Positions 43,085 to 52,599 of a stretch of DNA of 64,000 nt are shown here, in pieces (positions within the stretch are counted from its first letter, which is position 1; each line of letters begins with the position of its first letter). Below the pieces are notes generated by a model that had not been told where the DNA came from, made no database searches, and saw only the letters and a list, made by a program, of their open reading frames with translations. Made by a program: the position numbers and the translations under genes. This DNA is from Flavobacteriales bacterium (GTDB lineage: Bacteria; Bacteroidota; Bacteroidia; Flavobacteriales_F; PHOS-HE28), in NCBI GenBank assembly GCA_016703005.1, contig JADJCX010000010.1:62001-126000 (forward strand), read 5' to 3'.

Positions 43085-44224
43085 ATGTCCCGCATCTACT
43101 TCGACAACGCCGCCACTACCCAACTTGACCCCGAGGTCTTCGACGCCATGGTGCCCTACCTGAAGGAGCACTACGGCAACCCCAGCAGCATACACTCCTT
43201 CGGGCGGCAAACGCGCGCTGCCATTGAGAAGGCCCGCAGGCAGGTGGCCACCTTGCTCAACTGCGCGCCTGGCGAACTGGTTTTTACCAGCGGCGGCACG
43301 GAAGCCGACAACATGGTACTGCATTGCGCCGTGCGCGATCTGGGTGTGAAGCATATCATCACCTCGCCTGTCGAGCACCATGCGATCGAACTGACAGCGC
43401 ACGAGGTTGGCAAGCTGGGTCAGGCACAGATCCATTGGGTGAAGCTGGATGAGTGCGGCCGACCGGACATGGCGCATTTGGAGGAATTGCTGAAGGCACA
43501 CAGCAACGCGTTGGTGAGCTTGATGCACGCCAATAACGAACTGGGCACGCGTATCGATCTACAGGCCATCGGCAGTTTGTGTAGAAAGCACGGTGCGCTG
43601 TTCCACAGCGACACCGTGCAGACCATGGCGCACTACACGTTCGACCTGAGCGTGCTACCGATCGACTTCCTCAGCGCAAGCGCGCACAAGTTCCATGGAC
43701 CCAAAGGCATCGGGTTTTTGTACATGCGCAATAGCGCAACCCTGAAACCCATGATCCTCGGTGGAAGCCAAGAGCGCAACATGCGTGCGGGTACCGAGAA
43801 CCTTGCAGGCATCGTTGGCTTGGCCAAAGCCATGGAGATCGCACACCGCGATATGGCCGAGCACCAGCGCGATATCGGTGCATTGAAAGAGCATATGAAG
43901 AAGCGGCTCACTGCTGAGATCCCGGGCGTGAGCTTCAATGGGGACAGTGGGCCGAACAGCCTCTACACAGTACTCAGCGTCAACTTCCCCGATGATGGCA
44001 AGAGTGAAATGCTGCTCTACAACTTGGACATCGAGGGCATTGCCTCCAGCGGCGGCAGTGCGTGCAGCAGCGGTAGCAACAAAGGCAGCCACGTAATGGC
44101 CGCGCTCTATCCTGATCAGACGGGAGCCAACATCCGGTTTTCGTTCGGTCGCTTCAATACCAAGGAAGAAGTGGAGCACACCGTTGCCGCGCTGAAGCGC
44201 ATCTTTCAGTTGGTGGCGGCATAG
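43085..44224 (+). CDS. Cysteine desulfurase (IscS/NifS type)
   Basis: 379 residues from the ATG at 43085 (MSRIYFDNAATTQLDPEV). PLP enzyme that takes sulfur from cysteine for iron-sulfur clusters and tRNA thiolation. The PLP lysine is in SASAHKFHGPKG, the catalytic cysteine (about C327) in SGGSACSSGS. Other motifs: NPSSIHSFGRQ, FTSGGTEADNMVL, SPVEHHAI, RAGTENLAGIVG. The short loop around the cysteine suggests the IscS/NifS (class I) type. It is followed ten bases later by vsr on the same strand. Confidence 0.93.
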   Translation: MSRIYFDNAATTQLDPEVFDAMVPYLKEHYGNPSSIHSFGRQTRAAIEKARRQVATLLNCAPGELVFTSGGTEADNMVLHCAVRDLGVKHIITSPVEHHAIELTAHEVGKLGQAQIHWVKLDECGRPDMAHLEELLKAHSNALVSLMHANNELGTRIDLQAIGSLCRKHGALFHSDTVQTMAHYTFDLSVLPIDFLSASAHKFHGPKGIGFLYMRNSATLKPMILGGSQERNMRAGTENLAGIVGLAKAMEIAHRDMAEHQRDIGALKEHMKKRLTAEIPGVSFNGDSGPNSLYTVLSVNFPDDGKSEMLLYNLDIEGIASSGGSACSSGSNKGSHVMAALYPDQTGANIRFSFGRFNTKEEVEHTVAALKRIFQLVAA

Positions 44225-44234
44225 CAAGAGAGCG

Positions 44235-44681
44235 ATGGCCGAGCCTCGCACCTACCTCCGCGACGGCCGCGCACCCGTGCCCACCGATCCGAAGGTGAGC
44301 GCGGTGATGAGCCGCATCCGCAGCAAGAACACCGGGCCCGAGAAGGCGATGCGTGTTGCTTTGAGCGTAGCTGGTCTACGTGGCTATCGATTGCACTACG
44401 CCAAAGTGCCGGGCCGACCCGACATCGCTTTTGTTGGCAGGAAAGTCGCGGTGTTCGTACACGGCTGCTTCTGGCACCAGTGCCCGCATTGCCAGCCGCA
44501 ACGACCGAAAGCGAACAAGAGCTTTTGGCGCAAGAAATTGGATCGCAACGTGGAGCGTGATGGCGAGAAAGTGAAGGCCCTTCGGAAGCTGGGCTGGCGC
44601 GTGATCACGGTATGGGATTGCCGGCTGAAAAAGAGCGCAGAGCGAGAGACGAAGAGGGTGAAGAAAGCGCTGCTGGTTTGA
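44235..44681 (+). CDS. vsr: Very short patch repair endonuclease (Vsr)
   Basis: 148 residues. Motifs of Vsr: MSRIRSKNTGPEKAMRVAL, the metal aspartate in GRPDIAFVGRKVAVFVHGCFWH, and the zinc cysteines and histidine in CFWHQCPHC. The end KLGWRVITVWDC is also typical. Vsr nicks next to T:G mismatches made by deamination of 5-methylcytosine. It is normally next to a dcm-type methyltransferase; none is found anywhere in this window, and the only partner is the cysteine desulfurase gene ten bases upstream. Confidence 0.93.
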   Translation: MAEPRTYLRDGRAPVPTDPKVSAVMSRIRSKNTGPEKAMRVALSVAGLRGYRLHYAKVPGRPDIAFVGRKVAVFVHGCFWHQCPHCQPQRPKANKSFWRKKLDRNVERDGEKVKALRKLGWRVITVWDCRLKKSAERETKRVKKALLV

Positions 44682-44692
44682 GGCCCTCTGCT

Positions 44693-45049
44693 CTACTCCG
44701 TGCCACCGGGTCGCTGTGGTGAACTTTTGCTTCCCAGCATCCGCTTGAAGAACTTCTTCTCGAACTCCCAGAAGAACCTGAACTGGCCGAGCAGCGCGCC
44801 GTATGCAAGCAGAAGCAGATTGTAGAACGGGAGGATGAGGATGTAGTACAACACCGTGAACAGTACCGGCAGCTCTCCGTTCTCGGTGAACAGGCTTACC
44901 AGCGGACGTTTCAGGAACATGACCGTGAACCCGGTGAGCGCAAAGACGAGCAGGATCACCAACACCCGGCTCGGCGATACCCCCCAACGTTTTGCCAGCC
45001 GATCCATCCAACCCTTCCCACCGCCGTCTGTTGGTACGCTGTTCATCAC
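44693..45049 (-). CDS. Small membrane protein (DUF6787-like)
   Basis: 118 residues with two membrane segments, VLVILLVFALTGFTVMFL and VLFTVLYYILILPFYNLLLLAYGALLG, and a basic C-terminal tail (EFEKKFFKRMLG). The opening LAKRWGVSPSRVLVILLVFALTG resembles DUF6787 proteins of Bacteroidota; I am moderately sure. Function unknown. It is convergent with vsr and divergent from the T9SS protein gene at 45105. Confidence 0.6.
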   Translation of the reverse strand: MMNSVPTDGGGKGWMDRLAKRWGVSPSRVLVILLVFALTGFTVMFLKRPLVSLFTENGELPVLFTVLYYILILPFYNLLLLAYGALLGQFRFFWEFEKKFFKRMLGSKSSPQRPGGTE

Positions 45050-45077
45050 GCTGGTTTTCGCCGCGCGAAGATGCGGG

Positions 45078-45085
45078 TAACTTCA
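45078..45085 (+). promoter_or_regulatory. Possible promoter (-7 TAACTTCA) of the T9SS gene at 45105
   Basis: TTTTCG at 45055-45060, 17 bases, then TAACTTCA ending 19 bases before the ATG. Weak but well spaced. Confidence 0.3.
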
Positions 45086-45104
45086 ACCGCACAAACACCC
45101 ACAT

Positions 45105-45959
45105 ATGATGAAACGATACGCTTCTTTTTTCATGCTGGCAGTGCTCGTTGGCCAAGGTGTATGGGCGCAATGCCCCGGCACTACCGTAACGGTTTTCTCC
45201 AGCGACTTCGAAGCCAACAACGGTGGCCTTGTGAGCGCTGGCTTCGGTGACTGGCAATGGGGCGCAACCCCGAACCTGTTGTTGAACGTAACCTGTACCA
45301 GCACGCACACCGATCCGCCGGGACCATACAGTGGCGCCAATGGTTGGGCCACCATCCTCAACGACTGTTATTCGAATAGCGGCGCTACCAGCACGCTCGG
45401 TTTGACGGTGGATCTGAGCGACCCGACCTACGTTGCGGCGGAGCTGAACTTGGCGCAGTGGTGGGAGTACTTCACCAACTTCGATTATGGGGACATTTTC
45501 GTGAATGGTATCAACGTTTACCACAACGATACGACCGGACTGTCGCCTGCGTGGCAGCAAATGACGATCGACCTTACACCATATGTGGGTCAATCAAGTG
45601 TGCTGATCGAGTTCTCGCTCTTCGCCACAGCCGTGGTGAACAAGGCCGGGTGGTACCTCGACGACATATCCGTGACGGCTTGTGCCGTGGGCAACGTTGC
45701 TGTTCCGGAAGCCGCAACACCACTGGCCATCACCACATATCCAAATCCGACCAGTGACGTGATCACCGTTGGTACGAAGCTGACCGGTGCCGTCACCTTC
45801 ATCCTCAGCGATGCTACTGGACGCTCGGTGTTGCTTGTCACCCAGCAAGCGGTCAACGACCAAGTGCAACTCGACCTTTCGGGCATTGCTCCGGGTACCT
45901 ACACACTCACCGGCATTGGCGACAACGGTCGCGCGGTTTCGCGCATCGTGCGTCGCTGA
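45105..45959 (+). CDS. T9SS-exported protein, 284 residues
   Basis: A signal peptide (MMKRYASFFMLAVLVGQGVWAQ) is followed by a beta-sandwich of about 180 residues with FSSDFEANNGGL, QWWEYFTNFDYGDIFVNG and GWYLDDISVTAC. This pattern is seen in MAM/jelly-roll-like domains of secreted Bacteroidota proteins. The end is a type A sorting domain (TTYPNPTSDVITVG to the final RR). Expected to be exported and either released or attached to the surface. No catalytic site seen. Confidence 0.82.
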   Translation: MMKRYASFFMLAVLVGQGVWAQCPGTTVTVFSSDFEANNGGLVSAGFGDWQWGATPNLLLNVTCTSTHTDPPGPYSGANGWATILNDCYSNSGATSTLGLTVDLSDPTYVAAELNLAQWWEYFTNFDYGDIFVNGINVYHNDTTGLSPAWQQMTIDLTPYVGQSSVLIEFSLFATAVVNKAGWYLDDISVTACAVGNVAVPEAATPLAITTYPNPTSDVITVGTKLTGAVTFILSDATGRSVLLVTQQAVNDQVQLDLSGIAPGTYTLTGIGDNGRAVSRIVRR

Positions 45960-45977
45960 CCGCACTCGTTAAGAACA

Positions 45978-46009
45978 GAAGGGCCCGTGGTGATCACCAC
46001 GGGCCCTTC
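45978..46009. terminator. Perfect 32-bp palindrome, bidirectional terminator
   Basis: Bases 45978-46009 equal their own reverse complement, centred on TGATCA. They lie between the convergent genes ending at 45959 (plus) and 46029 (minus), so they most likely stop transcription from both sides, though T-runs are short. Confidence 0.7.
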
Positions 46010-46028
46010 CACATTCAGGTGGCCGGAG

Positions 46029-47132
46029 CTACTTCCACTCGGCCAGGAACAAGTTCGTTTCGCGGTCCTTGCCACCGCGGTTGCTGCTGAATACCAGGTA
46101 GCGGCCATCGGCGCTGAACACCGGGAACGCATCGAAGGTGTCGCTGGTGGTAAGGCGCTCCAATCCGCTGCCGTCGGTGTTGATCATGAACAGGCTGAAC
46201 GGGAAGCCGCGCTCGGTCATGTGGTTGCTGGCGAAAATGATGCGCTTACTGTCCGGGTGCCAATACGGTGCCCAGTTGGCTTTGCCCAGCGCGGTGATCT
46301 GTTTGGCATCGGTGCCATCGGCGTTGGCGACAAAGAGTTCCATCTGGGTGGGTTGCACCAGACCAGCGGCCAGCAAGTCCTTGTACTCTTTCACGTCCTC
46401 GGGCTTGGTCGGGCGGCTCGCACGCCACAACAATTTGGTGCCGTCTGGGCTGAAGAACGCTCCTCCGTCGTAGCCGAGCGCCGTGGTAACCTGTTTCACA
46501 TCGGAGCCGTCGATGTTCATGGTGTACAGGTCGATATCGCCGTTGCGCACGCTCGTGAAAACGATGCGGTCGCCTTTCGCCGAGACCGTTCCCTCGGCAT
46601 CGTAGCCCTTGGAGGTGGTAAGCTGCTTGCGGATGTTCCCTTTCAGGTCGCTCACGAAAATGTCCATCGTCTCGTACAGCGGCCAGGTGTATTTGCCTCC
46701 TGGTTGGCGCTCGGGCACTGGCGGGCATTGTGGCCCGTCCAAGTGCGTGCTCGCGAACAGCACCAAACTATCGCCGGGCAGGAAGTAGCTGCATGTTGTG
46801 CGGCCGTTGTTCACGCTGATCTTGTTCGGTGGGCCGTTCTTCAGATCGTCCGTGAACGGGTTGAAGTAGCGGATCTGGTCGCAGGAATCGCCCCATGCCT
46901 TGTTGGTGACCTGGAATACCAGCTTGTCGCCGGCGAAACTCCAGTACGCTTCTGCGTTGTCGCCGCCGAACGTCAGCTGCTTCAGGCTTTTGAAGTGGTT
47001 CTCGCCAGGCAGGATCAGCGTGTCTTTCGGCAGGGTGTCTTGCGCAACGGGTTGTTGCTCGGTGGTGGTTGCAGGTGTGCCGCAGCCAAAGGCGAAGGCG
47101 GCAATAGCGAGAAGGGTAGCGGGCTTTTTCAT
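46029..47132 (-). CDS. TolB-like PD40 beta-propeller lipoprotein
   Basis: 367 residues from the ATG at 47132 (MKKPATLLAIAAFAFGC), a lipoprotein signal with the cysteine after FAFG. The mature protein is a series of WD40-like PD40 blades, for example KGDRIVFTSVRNGDIDLYTMNIDGSD, DGGAFFSPDGTKLLWRAS and APYWHPDSKRIIFASNH. The fold is that of TolB, but here it stands alone and carries a lipid anchor. Possibly a sensor or binding protein in the periplasm; the ligand is unknown. Confidence 0.85.
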   Translation of the reverse strand: MKKPATLLAIAAFAFGCGTPATTTEQQPVAQDTLPKDTLILPGENHFKSLKQLTFGGDNAEAYWSFAGDKLVFQVTNKAWGDSCDQIRYFNPFTDDLKNGPPNKISVNNGRTTCSYFLPGDSLVLFASTHLDGPQCPPVPERQPGGKYTWPLYETMDIFVSDLKGNIRKQLTTSKGYDAEGTVSAKGDRIVFTSVRNGDIDLYTMNIDGSDVKQVTTALGYDGGAFFSPDGTKLLWRASRPTKPEDVKEYKDLLAAGLVQPTQMELFVANADGTDAKQITALGKANWAPYWHPDSKRIIFASNHMTERGFPFSLFMINTDGSGLERLTTSDTFDAFPVFSADGRYLVFSSNRGGKDRETNLFLAEWK

Positions 47133-47140
47133 TCGGGCCG

Positions 47141-47148
47141 CGAACTTA
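47141..47148 (-). promoter_or_regulatory. -7 promoter box (TAAGTTCG) of the PD40 gene
   Basis: TAAGTTCG on the minus strand, eight bases before the ATG at 47132; short leader expected. Confidence 0.4.
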
Positions 47149-47213
47149 ATCGGCGGGTTCTTGGTCTTCGTCATGCCAGCGCCATGTGTGCGTTGCGAAC
47201 GGCGCCCGGTCGA

Positions 47214-47221
47214 TACATTAC
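47214..47221 (+). promoter_or_regulatory. -7 promoter box (TACATTAC) of the radical SAM gene
   Basis: TACATTAC ends exactly four bases before the ATG at 47226, suggesting a leaderless transcript. Confidence 0.4.
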
Positions 47222-47225
47222 TCGC

Positions 47226-48293
47226 ATGCCGATCGACGGAAAACCGGTCAAGGGGCGCGGCGCGGCCGTGCAAGTGCCCAATCGTTTCCTGAAGAACAGT
47301 TACGGCATCGTTCACTGGGAAGCGATCGATGAAGTGGACGACACGGTCGCCCCAACGACTTACCGCATCGAAACACCGAAGACCATCGTCAATGAGGTGA
47401 ACTCACCCGACCTCGGTTTCCGGTGGAGTTTGAACCCGTACCAAGGGTGCGAGCATGGCTGCTCGTATTGCTATGCGCGACCGACGCACGAATACTGGGG
47501 CTATAGCGCGGGCGTCGACTTCGAGCGCATCATCATTGTGAAGCGCAACGCACCGGAACTGTTGGAGCAAAAGCTGCGGTCGCGGTCATGGAATGGCGAG
47601 AGCATCATGATCAGTGGCGCCACTGATCCCTATCAACCAGTGGAGCGGAAGGAGGGCATCACGCGGAAGTTGTTGGAGGTGATGCTGCGTTTCCGCAATC
47701 CGGTGAGCGTGATCACCAAGAACCATTTGATCCTGCGGGACCTGGAACTGCTTTCCGAACTAGCGTCAATGAACCTTGCAACCGTGGCCATCAGCATCAC
47801 CACGCTCGACGAGGAACTGCGTCGGGTGATGGAACCGCGCACCAGCAGCGGCCTCAACCGGTTGCGCGCCGTGGAGGCCTTGAGCAACGCCGGTGTGCCG
47901 GTAGTGGTGATGGTGGCCCCGATCATCCCCGCGCTCAACGACAAGGACATACCGGCGATCCTGAATTCGGCTGCGGATGCCGGTGCGCGCACCGCGAGCT
48001 ACACGGTGGTGCGCACGAACGGCGCCGTGAAACCGGTTTTTGAGAATTGGTTGCGGTCGCATTTCCCCGATCGAGCGGATAAGGTGATCGCGCAGATCAT
48101 GGCCGTGCATGGCGGATCCATGGAAGATACCCGAAGCGGCCTGCGTATGAAAGGGGAGGGCGCCTATGCGCTGAGCATCAACCGGCTATTCACCGTTCTG
48201 CGGAAGCGCTACTTCGCCGGGCGATCGATCCCGGCAACGGACAGTTCGTTGTTCCGCTTGCCACCGCAAGGACAGTTGGATCTGTTCGCCTAA
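47226..48293 (+). CDS. Radical SAM protein (PA0069/SplB-like family)
   Basis: 355 residues from the ATG at 47226 (MPIDGKPVKGRGAAVQVPNRF). The radical SAM cluster motif is QGCEHGCSYCYARPTHEYWGY, with SGATDPYQPVERK and SVITKNHLILRD, as in the PA0069 family related to spore photoproduct lyase. The reaction is unknown. It ends LDLFA, overlapping the convergent acylphosphatase gene by four bases. The frame is open upstream to 45987, but that is the complement of the PD40 gene. Confidence 0.9.
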   Translation: MPIDGKPVKGRGAAVQVPNRFLKNSYGIVHWEAIDEVDDTVAPTTYRIETPKTIVNEVNSPDLGFRWSLNPYQGCEHGCSYCYARPTHEYWGYSAGVDFERIIIVKRNAPELLEQKLRSRSWNGESIMISGATDPYQPVERKEGITRKLLEVMLRFRNPVSVITKNHLILRDLELLSELASMNLATVAISITTLDEELRRVMEPRTSSGLNRLRAVEALSNAGVPVVVMVAPIIPALNDKDIPAILNSAADAGARTASYTVVRTNGAVKPVFENWLRSHFPDRADKVIAQIMAVHGGSMEDTRSGLRMKGEGAYALSINRLFTVLRKRYFAGRSIPATDSSLFRLPPQGQLDLFA

Positions 48294-48565
48294 AGCTTGC
48301 ACTGGAAGGCTGGGTAACCTTCCCACTTCCCCAAGGCACTCGTCACCTTCTCCACACGGGCCAACGGCGGGCCGGTGCGGCACCAAGCAATAAAGTCATC
48401 GAGATCTTCTCGGGAACCTTCAGCTTCTATGCGGACACTGCCATCGGGCAGGTTCTGTGCGTAGCCCTTCAACCCGAGTTCAACGGCCTTTGCTACAGCA
48501 GACTTGCGGTACCAAACACCCTGCACTTTCCCGGTGATCGACAAGTCGAGGTGAAGCTGCTCCAT
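48290..48565 (-). CDS. acyP: Acylphosphatase
   Basis: 91 residues from the ATG at 48565 (MEQLHLDLSITGKVQ). Hydrolyses acyl phosphates. The phosphate-binding loop is GKVQGVWYRKS with the catalytic arginine (R20), and the catalytic asparagine is in AQNLPDGSV. The earlier ATG at 48574 falls inside a putative -7 box, so the later start is preferred. Length is normal. Confidence 0.92.
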   Translation of the reverse strand: MEQLHLDLSITGKVQGVWYRKSAVAKAVELGLKGYAQNLPDGSVRIEAEGSREDLDDFIAWCRTGPPLARVEKVTSALGKWEGYPAFQCKL

Positions 48566-48570
48566 AACTG

Positions 48571-48578
48571 CCAATGTA
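48571..48578 (-). promoter_or_regulatory. Possible -7 box (TACATTGG) of acyP
   Basis: TACATTGG on the minus strand, five bases before the chosen ATG at 48565. Supports that start and a near-leaderless message. Confidence 0.35.
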
Positions 48579-48652
48579 GCCTTGTCAAGTCTTGACTTGC
48601 GCTCGACGAACCCGGTAGTTTCCCCCGCTCAGTTAACCGATCCCCCCGTCGA

Positions 48653-51600
48653 ATGAAATTGTCCGTCTTCTTCGTGCGCCCACTTTTGGGTCCCTGTCCG
48701 TACTCGTTCTATCAGTTCTGAACACCCACAACACCAGCGCGCAAACCATTCCTCCGGTTTCGCCGACCAGCTGGTCATGTCCGGATTCTCGGCCCCGGTC
48801 GGATTCACGTTCGATGACAACGGGCGCATGTACGTATGGGAGAAAGCTGGTCGGGTATGGATCGTTCAGAATGGTGTGAAGCTGACCCCGGCATTGCTCG
48901 ACATCAGTGAAGAAGTGGGAGACTGGCGGGACCACGGCTTCCTTGGCTTCACGCTCGATCCCGACTTCCTGACGAACGGCCGCATGTACATGATGTACGC
49001 CGTGGACCGGCACCACTTGATGAACTTTGGTACCGGTACCTACAACGCTGCCACCAACCAATACTTCGCAGCCACCATCATGCGCATTACGCGCTACACC
49101 GCTATCGGGCCGAACTTCAACGCGACGGACTACAACAGCAGGGTGGTGTTGTTGGGTGAAACGAGAAAGACCGGTGTGCCCTTGCTGCACGAAAGCCATA
49201 GCTTGATGGAACGCTTCTGGCCACTGTGGGCGATGGCGCCAGCTACAACGCCGTGGATGTAGGCAACGACGGTGCAACCTATTTCGCACAAGCACTAGCG
49301 GACAGCATCATTCGCCCAGCTGAGAACGTTGGTGCCATGCGCAGCCAACTGCTCAATTGCCACAACGGAAAGCTGCTGCGCATGGATCCGAACACCGGCG
49401 ATGGTGTTCCGAGCAATCCCTACTACGACCCCGCGCAACCACGGTCACCGAAAAGCAGGGTTTGGGCACTCGGTCTTCGCAACCCGTTCCGCATGACCAA
49501 GCGACCTGGAACCGGCAGCACCAACCCCGCAGATGCCAACCCCGGGGCGTTCTACATCGGTGATGTGGGATGGGGCACGTGGGAGGATCTGCAGGTGAGC
49601 ACCGACCCCGGCCAGAATTTCGGCTGGCCCATCTTCGAAGGGATGGAGAACCATGCCGGTTACACATCGGCCTTGACGGCCAACCTCGATATGCCGAACC
49701 CGCTATACGGCATCGGCGCATGCGGTCAGCAGTACTTCAACTTCCAGGATCTGTTGAAGCAGGATACCCCGATCCACCTGAACGGACACCCGAACCCGTG
49801 TGACAACAGCGTGCAGGTCCCAGTGAACATCCCGCATTGGTTCCACAGCCGCCCAGCGATCGATTGGCAGCACGGCAACCGCAGTCGTTGTGCGGGCTTC
49901 AGCGGCAATACTGCGATCACGTACGACCTCGATGCCGTGGGAAGTCCGGTGCCCGGTCCGCGTTTCGGGGGCAATGCCGCGGTCGGTGGTACCTGGCTCA
50001 CCGGCACCGGCTGGCCGCTGGGCTACCAGAACGTGTATTTCAATGCCGATTACGCCGGTGCCTGGATCCGTCGGTTCACCTTCAACACGAACAATGCGCC
50101 GGTCAGCGTGGCCAACTTCGGGACGTCCATGGGAGCGGTGGTGTTCGTGAACGAAGGACCCGATGGAGGCTTGTGGTATGTGCGTTACGAGACGAACTCC
50201 ATCCGGAAGATCCTGCCGATCGGCGTTACGAACCTGCCACCCGTGGCCTTGGCGGAACAGGATGTTCAGTTCGGTGCTGGACCGGTCACGGTGCAGTTCA
50301 CCGGCAGCAATAGCACCGATCCGGAGAACGGGGCGCTGTCCTATAGCTGGAACTTCGGGGATGGAACGCCCAACAGCACGGCCCCGAATCCGGTGCATGT
50401 GTTCACACCGCCGAACGGCAACCCGATCACATACAACGTAACGCTCACGGTGATCGATCAAGGCAGCGCGTTCAGCACCGCATCACTGATCGTCAGTGCG
50501 AACAACACGCCCCCGGTGGTGAGCATCACCAGCTTCCCTGATGGACACCATTATCCGCTGAACGTGGATACGAACTATGCCTGCATCGGCAGTGCGATCG
50601 ACGCCGAACATGGACCCGGCCAATTGACGCACCAGTGGCAGACCATCTTCCACCACAACAACCACGTACACCCCGAAAGCCCGGTTACCGCGCTCACGAC
50701 GAGCAAAGTGATCAGTGGCTTGGGTTGTTACACGGACGAGTTCTGGTATGAAGTGCTCTACACCGTTACCGATGCGCACGGGATGAGTACCACTGTTACA
50801 CATGATCTGCAACCGCGGTGCAGCGGCATCGCTCCAACGGCGGTGATCACGAGCAACGTGGTCGCGGGTCCTGCGCCCTTGTCGGTGAACTTCAGCGGGG
50901 AGACCAGTGTGGACAATGGCAACATCGTGAGCTATGCGTGGGACTTCGGCGATGGCACAACGAGCACTTCCTCTTCACCGAGCAAGTCATTCGCCAATGC
51001 CGGCGATCATGTTGTGACGCTAACGGTAACTGACAATGACGGTCTTGTTGGCTATGCGTCGCGGGTGATCAACGTCATCACCTATGATGCACCGCAGTGT
51101 GTCGGGGCCACCGGCAGCATACTCCGTGAGTACTGGTTGAACATCGGTGCAGGGGCCAATGTCAGCGACCTCACCAGCAACGTGAACTACCCGAACTCGC
51201 CGAGCGGAAGTTCCTTCCCCACGACCATCCAGGGGCCGGTGAACTTCAACAACAACTACGGCACGCGTATGCGTGGCTACATCATAGCGCCCGAGACCGG
51301 CCTGTTCTATTTCACGGTGACCAGCGACGACGCCTCGATCCTCTATTTGAGCCCGAACGCTGAGCCCGGACTGAAGCAACAGATCGCCAGTGTGTCCGGC
51401 TGGACGAACGAAACAGAGTACACCAAGTATCCGACCCAGCGCAGCGCAGGTATCCAGTTGCAGGCCGGTGTGTATTACTACTTCGAATTCCTGCAAAAGG
51501 AAGGTGGCGGTGGCGACCACATGGCGGTGCGTTGGGAGCGCCCGAGCGCCCCGGCCCGTGCGCTCATCGCTTCGCAATACTTGGCGCGTTGGCAGGATTG

Positions 51601-52345
51601 CTCCCCGAGCGTGAAGCTGCGCACCATACTGCAAGGCGCATTCGATGCGAACACGGGGTTGATGCGCGATGACTTGCGTGTGCAAAGCCTCATACCGGCC
51701 ATGGAACCGTTCACCGCGCTGGGCTTCACCCATGCTGGTGGGGGCGGTGGGGAGGTGGTCCCGCCTGCGTTGCTCGCTGTAACCGGGCAGAACGCGATCG
51801 TTGATTGGGTGTTGGTGGAACTGCGGAACAAGAACAACAGCTCGCAGATCCTTGCCACGCGCAGTGCCCTCTTGCAACGTGACGGCGATATCGTGGGCAC
51901 CGACGGCTACCGCCGATTGCTCTTCAGCGTGGCCACGGACAACTACTTCGTTGCCGTGCGGCACCGCAACCACTTCGGTACCATGACCAGCACCAGCCAG
52001 CTGCTGAACAAGGATGAACGGTCCATCGACTTCACCTTGGCCGCTACACCCACGTACGGTGTGGATGGACGTACGACCCTGGCCAATGGCAAGTGGGCAC
52101 TCCGGAGCGGCAACGTATTCCTCGACGACGCGGTGAAATACACCGGTACCGACAACGACCGCGACCCCATCCTTGTGCAAGTGGGCGGCCTGATACCAAC
52201 GAACACCATGGTGGGCTACGTGCAAGCTGACGTCAACTTGGACGGGATGGTGAAGTACACCGGAACGCTGAACGATCGTGATCCCATTCTGATCAACATC
52301 GGCGGTACGGTGCCCACGGCAACACGCACGGAGCAACTGCCATAG
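48653..52345 (+). CDS. Giant secreted sugar-dehydrogenase-like / PKD / PA14 protein (three frame breaks)
   Basis: Restored length about 1,230 residues. Adding one base in the runs at about 48684 (T), 48756 (G) and 49208 (G) yields one frame from MKLSVFFVRPL to the stop at 52345. Order: signal peptide; glucose/sorbosone-dehydrogenase propeller (FADQLVMSGFSAPVGFTFDD, RVWALGLRNPFRM, GDVGWGTWEDLQV, FGWPIFEGMENH); PKD domain (SYSWNFGDGTPN); a Cys-containing domain; second PKD (SYAWDFGDGTTS); PA14-like domain (GYIIAPETGLFYFTVTSDDAS, VRWERPSAP); and a C-terminal module of about 240 residues with two KYTG-x-x-NDRDPIL repeats, shared with the gene at the window end. Large surface protein, probably sugar- or polymer-directed. 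Confidence 0.85.
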
Positions 52346-52378
52346 GCTATTCATGGCAGCTGAGGAAGTCGAAGCAGG

Positions 52379-52543
52379 CTATCTCGGTTTGGAGCGTCCG
52401 ATAGCGCGGAGGTATGCGTCCAGCGCAGTGCCGCGTTGCTCCGAAAGCACCGATGTCAGCACCGCTTTGGTACCGGCATCCAACATCTTGTTCATCTGCT
52501 TGTCGTGCGTGCGGTCCGCGAATTTTTTCCCGATCGTTGCCAT
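52379..52543 (-). CDS. Possible small protein downstream of the TonB receptor
   Basis: 54 residues from the ATG at 52543 (MATIGKKFADRTHDKQMNKM), predicted mostly helical, basic, ending AYLRAIGRSKPR. It starts 57 bases after the end of the receptor gene on the same strand. I do not recognise it. Similar-length alternatives start at 52585 and 52654; the first is as plausible. Confidence 0.35.
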   Translation of the reverse strand: MATIGKKFADRTHDKQMNKMLDAGTKAVLTSVLSEQRGTALDAYLRAIGRSKPR

Positions 52544-52599
52544 GGTGTGTGGGTGTTGATCCGTTGTTCCTGACCGATGTGCCATGATGACTCTGCTGT

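Noticed and set aside
45987..47225. Long plus-strand extension upstream of the radical SAM gene
   Set aside because: It is the complement of the PD40 lipoprotein gene; the radical SAM similarity and the -7 box both place the start at 47226.
48653..49262. Pseudogene call for the giant dehydrogenase gene
   Set aside because: Every break is repaired by adding one base in a homopolymer, the same pattern as in the normally essential thrS; decay is the less likely explanation.
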